A DNA stretch of 64,000 bases from JAOUEA01 sp963797635 (GTDB lineage Bacteria; Actinomycetota; UBA4738; HRBIN12): the NCBI GenBank assembly GCA_963797635.1, contig CAWCPZ010000003.1, positions 124,001 through 188,000 on the forward strand, read 5' to 3'. Under the pieces are notes generated by a model. It did not search any database and was not told the DNA's origin. It saw only the letters and a program-made list of their open reading frames with translations. This document shows positions 8,630 through 17,515 of this stretch, piece after piece. The stretch's first letter is position 1, and each line of letters opens with the position of its first letter. Position numbers and translations under genes: made by a program.

Positions 8630-10627
8630 ATGGCCACCACGAACGTCACCCCCATCAGCGACGACGTCTCCTCGACGCCGCCACCCCGGCGGCGTCGTTG
8701 GCTGCGCCGTACCGTCCTCGTGCTGGTCATCGTCGGTGGGCTCTTCCTGGTGTTGCTGGGCATCACCGCCCTGGCCACCCTGGGGGTCCGCAACGATCTC
8801 GCAGCCGGACGCAAGGCGATGCAGGAGGGGCGCCAGGCCGTCGCGTTCGGCCAGCTCGACGCCGCAGCCGACGACTTCGAACAGGCGAGCGAGCACTTCG
8901 CCGATGCCTCCAAGGGCGCCGACGGTGGCCTCGCGGGCCTCGCCGGCGCGATCCCGGTCCTGGGCCGGAACATCGACGTCGCCCGGGGGGTCGCCGAAGC
9001 GGGCACCGAACTCGCCGACGCCGGGACCCAGCTGGTGGACGCCGTTCGCACCCTGCCCGACGGGCTGGGCTCGCTCGCCCCGCAGGACGGGTCGCTCCCC
9101 ATCGACGCGATCTCGAGCCTGGGCGACGAGGTCGTGGCGGCAGAGGATCACGCGCGCGCGGCGCTGCGTCGGGTCCGTGACACCCCGTCGTCGCTGCTGG
9201 CCGGGCCCGTGGCCGACGCGCGCTTCGAGGCCGAACGGCAGGTGGAACAGGCGGCCGACGCGATCACCGCGTTGCGCCTGACCCTGCAGGGGCTGCCCAA
9301 CTTCGCCGGCGCCAACGGCGAGCGCACCTACTTCTTCGTGGCCGAGAGCCCGGCGGAGCAGCGTGGCACCGGCGGCATCTGGGGCGCCTACTCGATCGTG
9401 ACGGCCAAGGACGGCCGGTTCGAGTTCTCGAAGTTCGCGCCGATCCAGCAGCTCCCCGACCTCGATCCCGACACCCTGCCGCCGCCGAACCCCGACTACG
9501 CCCGCAACTACGACCAGTACGGCGGGGCCGGCTTCTGGCGGAACATGAACATGACCCCCGACTTCCCGTCCGCCTCGCGGGCGGTGCTCAACGCCTACGA
9601 GGCCCACACCGGCGAGCGCCTCGACGGCGTGATGTCGGCCGACCCGTTCGCGCTGCAGGAGCTGCTCGCCGTGACCGGGCCGACGACGGTGCCCGGCCTC
9701 GACCGGCAGATCGATGCCGACACGGTCGTGCCGTTCACGACGAACGAGGCCTACATCCGGTTCAAGGAATCGCGGGAACGCAAGGAGGTGCTCGGCGACG
9801 TCGCCAAGGGCGTGTTCGAGCGGTTCCTGGGGATGGAGGAACACAACATCGGCCGCCTGCGCGCCGTCTCGTCGGCGGTGGCCGGGGGTCACCTCAAGGT
9901 GTACACCGACACCGACACCTCGCTGCAGGACGCCTTGGTGCTGGCCGGCGCCGACGGCGGGCTCCGGGCCTCCGAGCCCGGGGACGTATCCGCCGTCATC
10001 GTCAACAGCGGCTCCGGGAGCAAGGTCGACTACTACGCGAACCGCGAGGTCGACTACGACGTCCAGCTGGGCGGCAGCGGCGAGGCCATCGCCACCACCG
10101 AGGTGCGGATCCGCAACGATTCGCCGACCTCGGGGGTCCCCGGGTACGTGATCAAGCCGCTCGCCGACGGCGACCCCGGCGACAACATCGCCCTCGTGAC
10201 CCTGTCATGCGCGCCGGGCTGCGATCTGCTGACCGCCGAACGCAACGGCACCCCCATCGACGGCCTGCGCTACGGCTCGGAGCTGGGCATCCCCTGGTAC
10301 CAGGACTTCTTCACGATCCCTGCCGGAACGACCGGCTCACTGCGCATGCAGACCAAGCTGGAAGACGTGTGGGAAGGCAACTCCTCGGCGGGCACGTATC
10401 GCCTGACGTTCCTCAACCAGACGACGGTGCAGCCCACCCAGGTGCGGATCGAGATCCAGGCGCCGGCGGGTCAGCGCATCACCTGGACCAGCACGGACAT
10501 GGAGATCGACGGCGGGACCGCCGTGTGGGAGGGAACCCCGGGGCCACGCACCGAGTTGGAGGTCCGCTTCGCCGCCCCGGTCCCGCTGCGGTGGTGGCGG
10601 GACGTGGTCCGACCGCTCGGCGGTTGA
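8630..10627 (+). CDS. DUF4012 domain-containing membrane-anchored protein
   Basis: A 665-residue protein with a basic cytoplasmic N terminus, one transmembrane segment (about residues 29-50), and a long extracytoplasmic region. The first part is helical and Ala-rich; the DUF4012 core follows with QGLPNFAGANGERTYFF, ESPAEQRGTGG and YDQYGGAGFWRNMN. The C-terminal third is beta-rich (RNDSPTSGVPGYV). DUF4012 proteins occur beside exopolysaccharide genes in actinobacteria but their activity is not established. The nearby glycosyltransferases fit a role in surface glycan assembly. Reading frame is intact over 2 kb. A strong hairpin terminator follows. Confidence 0.85.
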   Translation: MATTNVTPISDDVSSTPPPRRRRWLRRTVLVLVIVGGLFLVLLGITALATLGVRNDLAAGRKAMQEGRQAVAFGQLDAAADDFEQASEHFADASKGADGGLAGLAGAIPVLGRNIDVARGVAEAGTELADAGTQLVDAVRTLPDGLGSLAPQDGSLPIDAISSLGDEVVAAEDHARAALRRVRDTPSSLLAGPVADARFEAERQVEQAADAITALRLTLQGLPNFAGANGERTYFFVAESPAEQRGTGGIWGAYSIVTAKDGRFEFSKFAPIQQLPDLDPDTLPPPNPDYARNYDQYGGAGFWRNMNMTPDFPSASRAVLNAYEAHTGERLDGVMSADPFALQELLAVTGPTTVPGLDRQIDADTVVPFTTNEAYIRFKESRERKEVLGDVAKGVFERFLGMEEHNIGRLRAVSSAVAGGHLKVYTDTDTSLQDALVLAGADGGLRASEPGDVSAVIVNSGSGSKVDYYANREVDYDVQLGGSGEAIATTEVRIRNDSPTSGVPGYVIKPLADGDPGDNIALVTLSCAPGCDLLTAERNGTPIDGLRYGSELGIPWYQDFFTIPAGTTGSLRMQTKLEDVWEGNSSAGTYRLTFLNQTTVQPTQVRIEIQAPAGQRITWTSTDMEIDGGTAVWEGTPGPRTELEVRFAAPVPLRWWRDVVRPLGG

Positions 10628-10693
10628 CGAGGCACCTCTCGCTCAGCGGTAGCCGATCAGGACGTGGCCGCCGCCGGCATCCGGGCATGCGAA

Positions 10694-10716
10694 CACCCCG
10701 GTCGATGACCGGGGTG
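10694..10716. terminator. Hairpin terminator between convergent genes
   Basis: Perfect 10-bp stem CACCCCGGTC / GACCGGGGTG with a GAT loop, between the end of the DUF4012 gene and the end of the small leftward gene. No long T run follows on either side, which is normal in such GC-rich genomes. It can serve both directions. Confidence 0.75.
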
Positions 10717-10751
10717 CTGCGTTCGGGGGGTATGTCGAGTGGTCTGCGGTC

Positions 10752-10997
10752 TTAGGCTTCCGTCGCGCTCCGGCGCCGAGCCACGAACAACGCAGCCACA
10801 CCGAGCAACGCGAGGACGCCGACCACGATCACGGCGGTGGAGATGTTCCCACCCGTGAACGCGGTGCCGCCGCCAGAGCTCTTGACGATGGTGGTGGGGT
10901 CGGGCGTGGGAGGGTAGGAACTCCCTGCCAGAGCCGTCCCCGCCATCACCAGTACGGCGACGAACGCAGAAGCGATGACACCAATGGCACGCTTCAT
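10752..10997 (-). CDS. Small secreted protein with sorting-signal-like C terminus
   Basis: An 81-residue protein with an N-terminal signal peptide ending at or near GTALAGSS, a short Pro/Thr/Gly-rich mature part, then TAFTGGNIS, a hydrophobic helix (about residues 55-72) and an Arg-rich tail ARRRSATEA. The order xAFTG, helix, basic tail resembles sortase sorting signals of the LAXTG type, but the motif is not canonical. It could be a wall-anchored surface peptide or simply a bitopic membrane protein. The start at 10997 has AAGGGAA upstream. A well-formed promoter and a 5' UTR hairpin precede it. Confidence 0.65.
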   Translation of the reverse strand: MKRAIGVIASAFVAVLVMAGTALAGSSYPPTPDPTTIVKSSGGGTAFTGGNISTAVIVVGVLALLGVAALFVARRRSATEA

Positions 10998-11058
10998 CGG
11001 TCGGTTCCCTTCTTTCCTGGTCGTATGCCTTCCGGCTGTCACCGGAACTACGGAGCGA

Positions 11059-11088
11059 ATGATAGGCCGAATGGGCTACCCCTTGCAA
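11059..11088 (-). promoter_or_regulatory. Sigma70-type promoter of the small secreted protein
   Basis: On the minus strand: TTGCAA (-35, at 11083-11088), an 18-bp spacer, TATCAT (-10, at 11059-11064). Transcription would begin near 11052, giving a 5' UTR of about 55 bases. This UTR holds a perfect inverted repeat TTCCGG-tgacag-CCGGAA and then the AAGGGAA ribosome site. It is one of the clearest promoters in the window. Confidence 0.65.
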
Positions 11089-11175
11089 CTGCCGAAAGGC
11101 TCAATCTGCCAGGAAATCTGACAGAACCACCGGGGCCGGCTTCGGGCGCTGACGCCCGGTGCCGATACATCATAC

Positions 11176-11370
11176 GTGAAGCTCCGGGCCTCCACCCTCG
11201 ATCGCATCGCCACCGCCTACGCGGAGGCGGTCGCATCCGGCGACTTCGAGAGCGCCGAAGGGTGGCTCGCGACGGCATCGTTCGTCGCCGAGCGTGAGGC
11301 CGAGCGCAACGGTTCGCAGAGCCCTCGGCCCCGCGTGCTGGTGCGTTCCCGTCGCCGGTCCCACGGCTGA
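11176..11370 (+). CDS. Small hypothetical protein
   Basis: A possible 64-residue protein starting with GTG. Residues 8-40 form an amphipathic, Ala/Glu-rich helical stretch (RIATAYAEAVASGDFESAEG) like a helical hairpin, and the tail is Arg-rich. No family was recognised and there is no strong ribosome site. It lies between two leftward transcription units. It may be real because codon use resembles its neighbours and the helical region reads sensibly, but it could be a chance frame. Confidence 0.4.
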   Translation: MKLRASTLDRIATAYAEAVASGDFESAEGWLATASFVAEREAERNGSQSPRPRVLVRSRRRSHG

Positions 11371-11431
11371 ACCGGTCGGAGCCCACTCGCCCGCGCACCC
11401 CCCGGAGGCTGTTGCCCTCCCGCACGACCAC

Positions 11432-11983
11432 CTAGGACCGCGAGCGTTGACGCCTCGTGCCACCCCTACGCGCCAGCAACGCATCCACCGATGCCGCGAA
11501 CCGGGCGACCGCCTCGGCCGCCGGATCCTCGCTCGCCAGATCGATCCTGAACCCCGCCTCCCCCGCTCCCGCGCGTTCGAGCAGGCTCGAGAACGTGGGC
11601 TGATCGGTGGCCAGGTGCACCTGGCCCGCCGCCGCCACCCGGGTGGCGAACCGCACCTGGTGATCGTCGACGTGTTCGCCCAGATCGCTCCTGCGCGGCA
11701 CCACGATGGGGACGTGGCCGGCCTCGCGGGCGCCCATGATCGTGCCCGGACCGCCATGGCAGACGACCGCCGTCGCCTCGGACATCAAGGCCGTCAGGTC
11801 GCCCACCGGCAGGAGATCGTGGCCCTCAGCCGTGGTCGGCGGTCGCGAGGTGCCGTACTGCACGAGGACCCGGACGCCGGCGTGGGAGGCCGCCCACTCG
11901 TCGGCCCATCCCACGACCCGGTCGAACGGGTGGTGGTCCGTGCCGACGACCACGAGCACGAGGCCGGAGTTCGACGCGCTCAC
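11432..11983 (-). CDS. pssE: PssE/Alg13-like glycosyltransferase subunit
   Basis: A 183-residue protein resembling the C-terminal, donor-binding half of GT-B glycosyltransferases of the MurG/Alg13 type. Visible features are the start LVLVVVGTDHHPFDRVV and the nucleotide-sugar site VCHGGPGTIMGAREAGHVPIVVPRR with DDHQ. In PssD/PssE and Alg14/Alg13 systems this subunit binds the UDP-sugar while the partner anchors it to the membrane acceptor. Its GTG start overlaps the stop of the pssD-like gene (GTGA), so the two subunits are coupled. It likely adds a sugar to a lipid-linked polysaccharide intermediate. Confidence 0.82.
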   Translation of the reverse strand: MSASNSGLVLVVVGTDHHPFDRVVGWADEWAASHAGVRVLVQYGTSRPPTTAEGHDLLPVGDLTALMSEATAVVCHGGPGTIMGAREAGHVPIVVPRRSDLGEHVDDHQVRFATRVAAAGQVHLATDQPTFSSLLERAGAGEAGFRIDLASEDPAAEAVARFAASVDALLARRGGTRRQRSRS

Positions 11984-12429
11984 AGGAGCCGTCCGATCAG
12001 CCGCGAACCGGGGTAGAGGGCCTGCTGCTCGGGCCACTGGACGCAGAACAGGTCCGTGAACGGCGCACACAGGCGGCCCGTGAGGGTGCGCGAGTCGATG
12101 CGGTCGTACACCTCGAGGTAGACGGTGGCCGAGCCCAACACCTTGGCGATGACGAAGAAGGGCACCGCGACGCCGGCGCCGTCGGACACCACCACATCAG
12201 GGCGCTCCGAGCGCAGGAGGCGCCACGCGAGCCGGAGGTTGCGCAGGGCGTTGGGGATGTTCCGTGTCGTGGGGTAGTGCGCCCACGCCACCGTCTCGCC
12301 CGCCAGCAGCGATGTGGCATCGGCCGTGTCGAACGTCACCCATCGACGGTCGTGCTGCTCCCACCACGGCTTCAAGCGGTACAGCTGCGTGAGGTGCCCA
12401 CCGGAGGAGCACACGAACATGACCTTCAA
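11980..12429 (-). CDS. pssD: PssD/Alg14-like glycosyltransferase subunit
   Basis: A 149-residue protein matching the Alg14/PssD family: the N terminus MFVCSSGGHLTQL carries the family glycine/histidine motif, followed by RPDVVVSDGAGVAVPFFVIAKVLG and VYLEVYDRIDSRTLTGRL. This half contacts the lipid acceptor and recruits the catalytic PssE half. A TTG start at 12429 is taken because AGGA stands five bases upstream; ATG at 12420 is also possible. The upstream neighbour on the same strand, 19 bp away, is the priming sugar transferase, so the three genes can build the first sugars of an exopolysaccharide. Confidence 0.85.
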   Translation of the reverse strand: MKVMFVCSSGGHLTQLYRLKPWWEQHDRRWVTFDTADATSLLAGETVAWAHYPTTRNIPNALRNLRLAWRLLRSERPDVVVSDGAGVAVPFFVIAKVLGSATVYLEVYDRIDSRTLTGRLCAPFTDLFCVQWPEQQALYPGSRLIGRLL

Positions 12430-12448
12430 CGTGGTCCTCGCGTACGGC

Positions 12449-13933
12449 TCAGTACGCCCCGCGCTGAGAGATCAGCACCGGGACCGTCTTGGCCAGGATG
12501 TAGAGGTCGTAGGCGAGCGACCAGTTCTCGATGTAGAACAGGTCGAGGCGCACGCAATCATCGAACGAGAGGTCGCTGCGACCGCTCACCTGCCACAGGC
12601 CGCTGATCCCCGGGGGCACCTCCAGCCGGTCGAACTGCCAGTCCTCGTAGCGGGTGACCTCCTCGGGCAGCGGCGGCCGGGGCCCGACGAGGCTCATGTC
12701 CCCGCGGATCACGTTGATCAGCTGCGGCAGTTCGTCGAGGCTGTACTTGCGCATGACGCGACCCACGCGGGTCACCCGCGGGTCGTCCTGCAGCTTGAAC
12801 ATCAGGTCCTGGACACCGTGCTCTTCGCGCAGCGAATCGACCATGGCGTCGGCGCCCACGTGCATCGTGCGGAACTTCAGCATCGTGAACGGACGTCCGC
12901 GATGACCGACGCGGGGCTGGCGGTAGAGCACCGGGCCGGGGGTGGAGAGCTTGACGGCCAGGGCCAGGGTGATCAGCAACGGCGAGAGCAGGAGCGTGCC
13001 GACGCCGGCCACGACGATGTCGAAGGCCCGCTTCAGCGCGGCCTGGGTGCCGGTGAGCCGGACCGGACGGAGCGACAGCGCCGTCACGCCGCCGAGCGAC
13101 TGGACCGCGACGCGGGACGACAGCACCTCCGGCAGGGTCGCCGTGACCCGCACCTCGACGCCTTCGAGCCGCACCGCTTTGGCGACATGCTTCATCTCGT
13201 CGATCGACAGCGCGGTGGCGGCCACGAAGACGCACTCGGCGCCCACCTGGCGGATCACCTCGCGCAGATCGGTCACCGAACCGAGGATCGGCAGGTCGTG
13301 CAGGTCACCGTCACGAGCCTTGGTGGCGACCATGCCCAGCGGACGGAAGCCGAAGGACGGACGCTCCATGAGCGTCGACAGGTGCACCGCCTCGGCGTTG
13401 GTGCCCACGATGAGCGTGGGGAACGACAGCTCACCGTCCGCCTTCAGGTGGCCGATGTGTGCGTGCCACAGTCGCCGCGAGGCCAGGGCCGCCACGATGG
13501 CGAACGCCCACGAGAGGGCCAGCCATGAACGGGAGAACTCTCCCTTGGACCAGAAGGACAACGCCAGGATGCCCCCGACCCCGAGCGAGACCGCCAACAG
13601 GATCCGGCGGAACTCCTCGGCGGCGGTGTACCGGTAGGCGTCGTACAGGTGGAACATGCCGTAGACGACGAGCATCGCGAAGGGCGCACCGGCCAGGAGC
13701 AACAGGAAATCGCCGCTGGGCACCTCGATCCCGAAGCGAACCCAGTAGGCGAGCAGCAGCGCCACCGCGATCGACAGCACGTCGGTGAGGGCGATCAGGC
13801 GGTACAGGTGGGTGTAGCGCTCCCGAGCGGAGGTCCCCCGCTCGACGATGACGGTGACGTCGTCGACACGGTAGGAGCGCGGTTCATCGGCGGCTCCCAT
13901 GTCTTCGATGCGTCCCTGCACGGTCCGTCCCAT
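12449..13933 (-). CDS. Polyprenyl-phosphate sugar phosphotransferase (exopolysaccharide priming enzyme)
   Basis: A 494-residue WcaJ/CpsE-type transferase. The N-terminal half has four or five transmembrane helices (LTDVLSIAVALLLAYW onward), then a CoA-binding-like Rossmann region (LPILGSVTDLREVIRQVG), a membrane segment at about 290-310, and the catalytic bacterial sugar transferase domain: KRAFDIVVAG, PVLYRQPRVG, MLKFRTM, LPQLINVIRGDMSLVGPRPP and PGISGLWQVSGRS. It moves a sugar-1-phosphate onto undecaprenyl phosphate to start repeat-unit assembly. It heads the leftward operon with pssD and pssE. The frame is intact over 1.5 kb. Confidence 0.9.
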   Translation of the reverse strand: MGRTVQGRIEDMGAADEPRSYRVDDVTVIVERGTSARERYTHLYRLIALTDVLSIAVALLLAYWVRFGIEVPSGDFLLLLAGAPFAMLVVYGMFHLYDAYRYTAAEEFRRILLAVSLGVGGILALSFWSKGEFSRSWLALSWAFAIVAALASRRLWHAHIGHLKADGELSFPTLIVGTNAEAVHLSTLMERPSFGFRPLGMVATKARDGDLHDLPILGSVTDLREVIRQVGAECVFVAATALSIDEMKHVAKAVRLEGVEVRVTATLPEVLSSRVAVQSLGGVTALSLRPVRLTGTQAALKRAFDIVVAGVGTLLLSPLLITLALAVKLSTPGPVLYRQPRVGHRGRPFTMLKFRTMHVGADAMVDSLREEHGVQDLMFKLQDDPRVTRVGRVMRKYSLDELPQLINVIRGDMSLVGPRPPLPEEVTRYEDWQFDRLEVPPGISGLWQVSGRSDLSFDDCVRLDLFYIENWSLAYDLYILAKTVPVLISQRGAY

Positions 13934-14234
13934 CTCGCTTCACCGGTCCGCGGGCTGGTGGTCGTTTCGACCGGGGGACGCCTCTTGCCGACGTGACCCG
14001 CAGCCAGACCCGCGAAGGGGGAAGTGTTCCCTCCCCTGTCTGGGGGACGATAACCGGTCTAGCACGGGTGTGCTATACGGCGAAGGGGTCGTCTTTGGCC
14101 TACATCACGGTCACGAAGACCTAGGACCGATGGGACGAGGCCCCGGCGCGACGATCCCAGCCTTGCGGGGCTGGGATCATCGGGCCTTCGCCGGGCCAGG
14201 CCCACCGCCGGGCACGCCGGCGATCGGGTTCGGA
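13934..14234. other. Intergenic region between sugar transferase and tadC
   Basis: About 300 bases without a gene. It must carry the promoter of the leftward sugar-transferase operon; -10-like strings occur (TATAGC, TTATCG on the minus strand), but none is convincing. A short hairpin (TCCCC/GGGGA) occurs in its left part and a strong terminator hairpin for tadC at 14153-14178. No riboswitch could be recognised. Confidence 0.5.
14153..14178 (-). terminator. Terminator of the Tad pilus operon
   Basis: Perfect 10-bp stem GATCCCAGCC / GGCTGGGATC with a six-base loop, about 57 bases beyond the tadC stop on the minus strand. The perfect arms and location at the end of a long operon support termination; there is no T tract. 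Confidence 0.75.
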
Positions 14235-15168
14235 TTATTTGAAGAGCTGGGTCACGATGCGGATGGCGCCGGGGCCCACGATCACGACGAACAGGGCCGG
14301 GAGCACGCACAGGACCAGTGGGAACACGATCTTGACCGGCGTCTGCTGCGCCTTCTGCTCCGCCCACTGACGGCGCTTGATCCGCAGCTGCTGTGCCTGG
14401 GTCCGCAGCACGCTGGCGATCGAGACACCGAACGCGTCAGCCTGGATCATGGCCAGCGCGAAGGCGTTGAGCTCTTCGACGTCGGTGCGGTCGGCGAGAT
14501 GGCGGAAGGCCTCCGAGCGCGGCACGCCCAGCTGGATCTCCTGGAGCATGCGCGCGAACTCGGCCGACAGCACGCCGGGCACGTTCTGCACCACCTGGGC
14601 GATCGAGGCGTTGAGCGACAGTCCCGCTTCGACGCTGATCGTGAGCAGGTCGAGCGTGTCCGACAAGCGTCCGCAGGATCTCCTTCTGGCGCTCTTCCAC
14701 GCGGCGGTTCAGCGTGGAGTCCGGCACCACGAACCCGACGAACGCGAGCAAGCCGACCGCCACGAACGAGATCAACGGCGCGGGCCGGAGCATGACCGTC
14801 AGCGCGAGCCCTCCGACCACACCGACCACGGCACCGATCACCTTGAAGGCCATGATCCGCTCGGCGTCCCATCCGGGGGGAGCGCCGGCGAGCATGATCT
14901 TCTTCGCGATCCGGTCGCGGGTGTCGAGCGGGGTGATCCTTCTCGCGATGCGCCCCGCTCGTGCCACGATCGGCACGAGCACCCGCTGACCGAAGTTCTG
15001 GGAGAGCTGATGGTCGCGGAGGTTGACCGACTCGTTCGCGCTGACGTGGGACTCGAGGAGCCGCACGGCGCGCTTCTTGTCGGACATGCTCTGTTCGACG
15101 GCCAGGCCTCCAAGCACGACGGCGAAGAAGGCGGCCCCAACGGCGAGTACGAGCCAGATCTCAGACAT
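14235..15168 (-). CDS. tadC: Tad pilus inner-membrane platform protein TadC (one frameshift)
   Basis: About 310 residues once one extra base near 14665 is removed. It starts with a transmembrane helix (IWLVLAVGAAFFAVVLGGLAV), has a central pair of helices, and then the GspF/T2SSF domain (TLDLLTISVEAGLSLNASIAQVV, EIQLGVPRSEAFRHLADRT, LRTQAQQLRIKRRQWAE) and ends with a helix. TadC and TadB form the membrane platform that the TadA ATPase drives. It overlaps the tadB end by eight bases. Both parts keep the family pattern, so the break is probably a sequencing insertion. Confidence 0.88.
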
Positions 15169-16172
15169 CGATATCCACGATCTTCCTCATCCAGAAGACC
15201 CCGAGCACCAGCAGGATGACCGCGACTCCGACCATGAACAGACCCATGCGGGTCGTGAACAACAGGCCGATGTACTCGGGATTGACGGCGAACATGTAGG
15301 CCGCGATGCCGAGCGGCAGCAGGGTCAGCACCCAGGCCGACAGGCGGCCCTCGGCGGTGAGCACCCGGATCTGCCGGCGCATCTGTGCCCGTTCACGGAG
15401 CGTGTCCGCGACGTTGTCGAGGATCTCGGCGAGGTTGCCGCCGACCTCACGCTGGATGTTGACGGCCAGGACCGCCCACTTGAAGTCCGCTGCTGCCGAC
15501 GCGCTCGGAGAGCGCCTCCAACGCGTCGTCGGTGGAGCGGCCCAGACGGATCTCGGCGACCACACGCTGGAACTCGGTCGCGGCCGGCTGCGGGATCTCC
15601 CGCGCGACCGCGTCGAGGGCCTGCATGAAGCTGTGGCCCGCCCGAAGCGAGCTCGCCATGATCGTCAGGACGTCGGGAAGCTGTTCGCGCATCTGCTCCG
15701 TGCGCTTGCGCAGCGCCGCGCGGAGCGCGGCCGTGGGCGCGAACCCACAGATGGCGGCGATCAACAGCGCCAGGAGCGGGCTCCGCATCAGCGCCGCGCC
15801 GAGCACGCCGCCGACGAGGAAGGCCACCACCGACAGCACCACGAATTCACCCGAGCGGACCTTGACCCCGGCCGCCTCCAGTTCGGCATCCAGCCGCTCG
15901 CTGAACCCACGGGATTCGGCGAACCGGCGACCGAAGTGCGTGACGCGGTCGGGGATCCAGCCCTGCGTGCCTTCCGAAGCCTGCGACACCGGCTGCCGGG
16001 GAGCGCCGGTGACGGCGGCCACGCGGGTCGCGATCTCGCGGTCCTTCCTGGCGCGCGCGGCGGTGCCGAGCATGAGCCAGCCCAGCGCGAAGACCGCGCC
16101 ACCCACCAGGGCGGCCAGCACGATCTGGGCGACCGGCGAACTCCAGAACGATGCGGCGATCGCGCCGATCAT
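15161..16172 (-). CDS. tadB: Tad pilus inner-membrane platform protein TadB (one frameshift)
   Basis: About 335 residues with one extra base near 15500. N-terminal helices, a cytoplasmic segment, two further helices, then the T2SSF domain: QLPDVLTIMASSLRAGHSFMQAL, EFQRVVAEIRLGRSTDDALEAL and, after the break, REVGGNLAEILDNVADTLRER. Two C-terminal helices finish it. The start at 16172 overlaps the tadA stop by four bases (ATGA). It works with TadC as the platform of the Flp pilus. Confidence 0.9.
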
Positions 16173-17488
16173 CGGCCCTCCTTCGGGTCGAGGGCGAAGG
16201 TCTCGGCGTCGAGGAAGACACCGCGCTCCGCCATCTTCTCCAGGAACATGGGCCGCAGGCCGGTGGCCTTCATGTGGCCCTTGAACTTGCCCTCTTCATC
16301 CAGCCCCGCGCCGAAGTCGAACACGAAGATGTCCTGCAACGTGATCACGTCGCTCTCCATGCCCGCCACCTCGGTGACGTGGGTGATGCGGCGCGAACCG
16401 TCCTTGAGCCGCGACTGGTGGACGATCAACTGGATCGCCGAGCTGATCTGCTCACGCACCGACCTCGGCGACAGGTCCATGCCGGCCATCAACGTGATCG
16501 TCTCGAGCCTGCTGAGCGAGTCGCGCGGCGAGTTCGAGTGGACCGTGCTGATCGAACCGTCGTGACCGGTGTTCATGGCCTGGAGCATGTCGAGGGCCTC
16601 GGGGCCACGACACTCACCGACGACGATGCGGTCGGGCCGCATACGCAGCGAGTTGCGGACCAGGTCGCGGATCGAGACCTGCCCCTTGCCCTCGATGTTC
16701 GGCGGGCGAGCCTCGAGGCGGACCACGTGCGGCTGCTGCAGCTTGAGCTCGGCCGCGTCCTCGATCGTGATGATGCGCTCGTCATCGGGGATGAACGAGC
16801 TCAGCACGTTCAAGGTGGTCGTCTTGCCGGCGCCGGTTCCTCCGGACACCATGATGTTGATGCGGCCGCGGACGCAGGCGTCCAGGAACTTGGCCGTCGA
16901 CGAGCTCATCGTGCCGAACTCCACCAGGTCGTCGGCCTGGTAGGGGTCGGCGGAGAACTTCCGGATCGTCAGGGCGGGACCGTCGATCGCGAGCGGCGGG
17001 ATCACCGCGTTGACACGCGAACCGTCGGGCAGACGGGCGTCCACGTACGGACTCGCCTCGTCGACGCGACGGCCGACCTTGCCGACGATCTTGTCGATCG
17101 TGCGACGCAGCTGCTGCTCGTCGTGGAACTTCGTGCCGGTCCAGTACAGCTTGCCGGCGCGCTCCACGTAGATCGTGTCCCACTTGTTCACCATGATCTC
17201 GGTGACTTCCGGGTCACGCACGTAGGGCTCGAGCGGTCCCAAGCCCAGCACGCTGTCGCCGATCTGGCGAACGATCAGCAGCTTCTCTTGCGCGGAGAGC
17301 GGGCCTTCCTCTTCATCGAGGAGCTCGCGCAGGCGCTGGTGGACCAGGCCTTCGAGTTCGTTGTCGGACAGGGTCGAGTCGTAGAGCCGTGGGCCGAGCA
17401 CCTCCACCAGGCGCTCTTGCACCTTGACCCGGACCTCTGACATCCGGTCCTTCTGCTGGCTCTTGGCCAACCTGTCTGCGAGGGACAT
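16169..17488 (-). CDS. tadA: Tad pilus assembly ATPase TadA/CpaF
   Basis: A 439-residue secretion ATPase of the VirB11/PilT superfamily, intact. Walker A is SGGTGAGKTTTLN at about residue 215, then the Asp box ERIITIEDAAELKLQ, Walker B RPDRIVVGECRGPEALDML and the His box TGHDGSISTVHSNSPRD. The N-terminal domain has the typical LGLGPLEPYVRDPEVTEIMVN segment. It powers extension of Flp pili. It lies 27 bases after tadZ and overlaps tadB. The absence of frameshifts here makes it a useful anchor for the operon. Confidence 0.95.
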   Translation of the reverse strand: MSLADRLAKSQQKDRMSEVRVKVQERLVEVLGPRLYDSTLSDNELEGLVHQRLRELLDEEEGPLSAQEKLLIVRQIGDSVLGLGPLEPYVRDPEVTEIMVNKWDTIYVERAGKLYWTGTKFHDEQQLRRTIDKIVGKVGRRVDEASPYVDARLPDGSRVNAVIPPLAIDGPALTIRKFSADPYQADDLVEFGTMSSSTAKFLDACVRGRINIMVSGGTGAGKTTTLNVLSSFIPDDERIITIEDAAELKLQQPHVVRLEARPPNIEGKGQVSIRDLVRNSLRMRPDRIVVGECRGPEALDMLQAMNTGHDGSISTVHSNSPRDSLSRLETITLMAGMDLSPRSVREQISSAIQLIVHQSRLKDGSRRITHVTEVAGMESDVITLQDIFVFDFGAGLDEEGKFKGHMKATGLRPMFLEKMAERGVFLDAETFALDPKEGR

Positions 17489-17515
17489 CTGGGGAGCCTC
17501 CTTGGGTCTCGTGTG

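Noticed and set aside
10998..11170. Possible cyclic-di-GMP or other riboswitch upstream of the small secreted protein
   Set aside because: There is a hairpin and a promoter, but the conserved GEMM, cobalamin or fluoride riboswitch core strings are not present.
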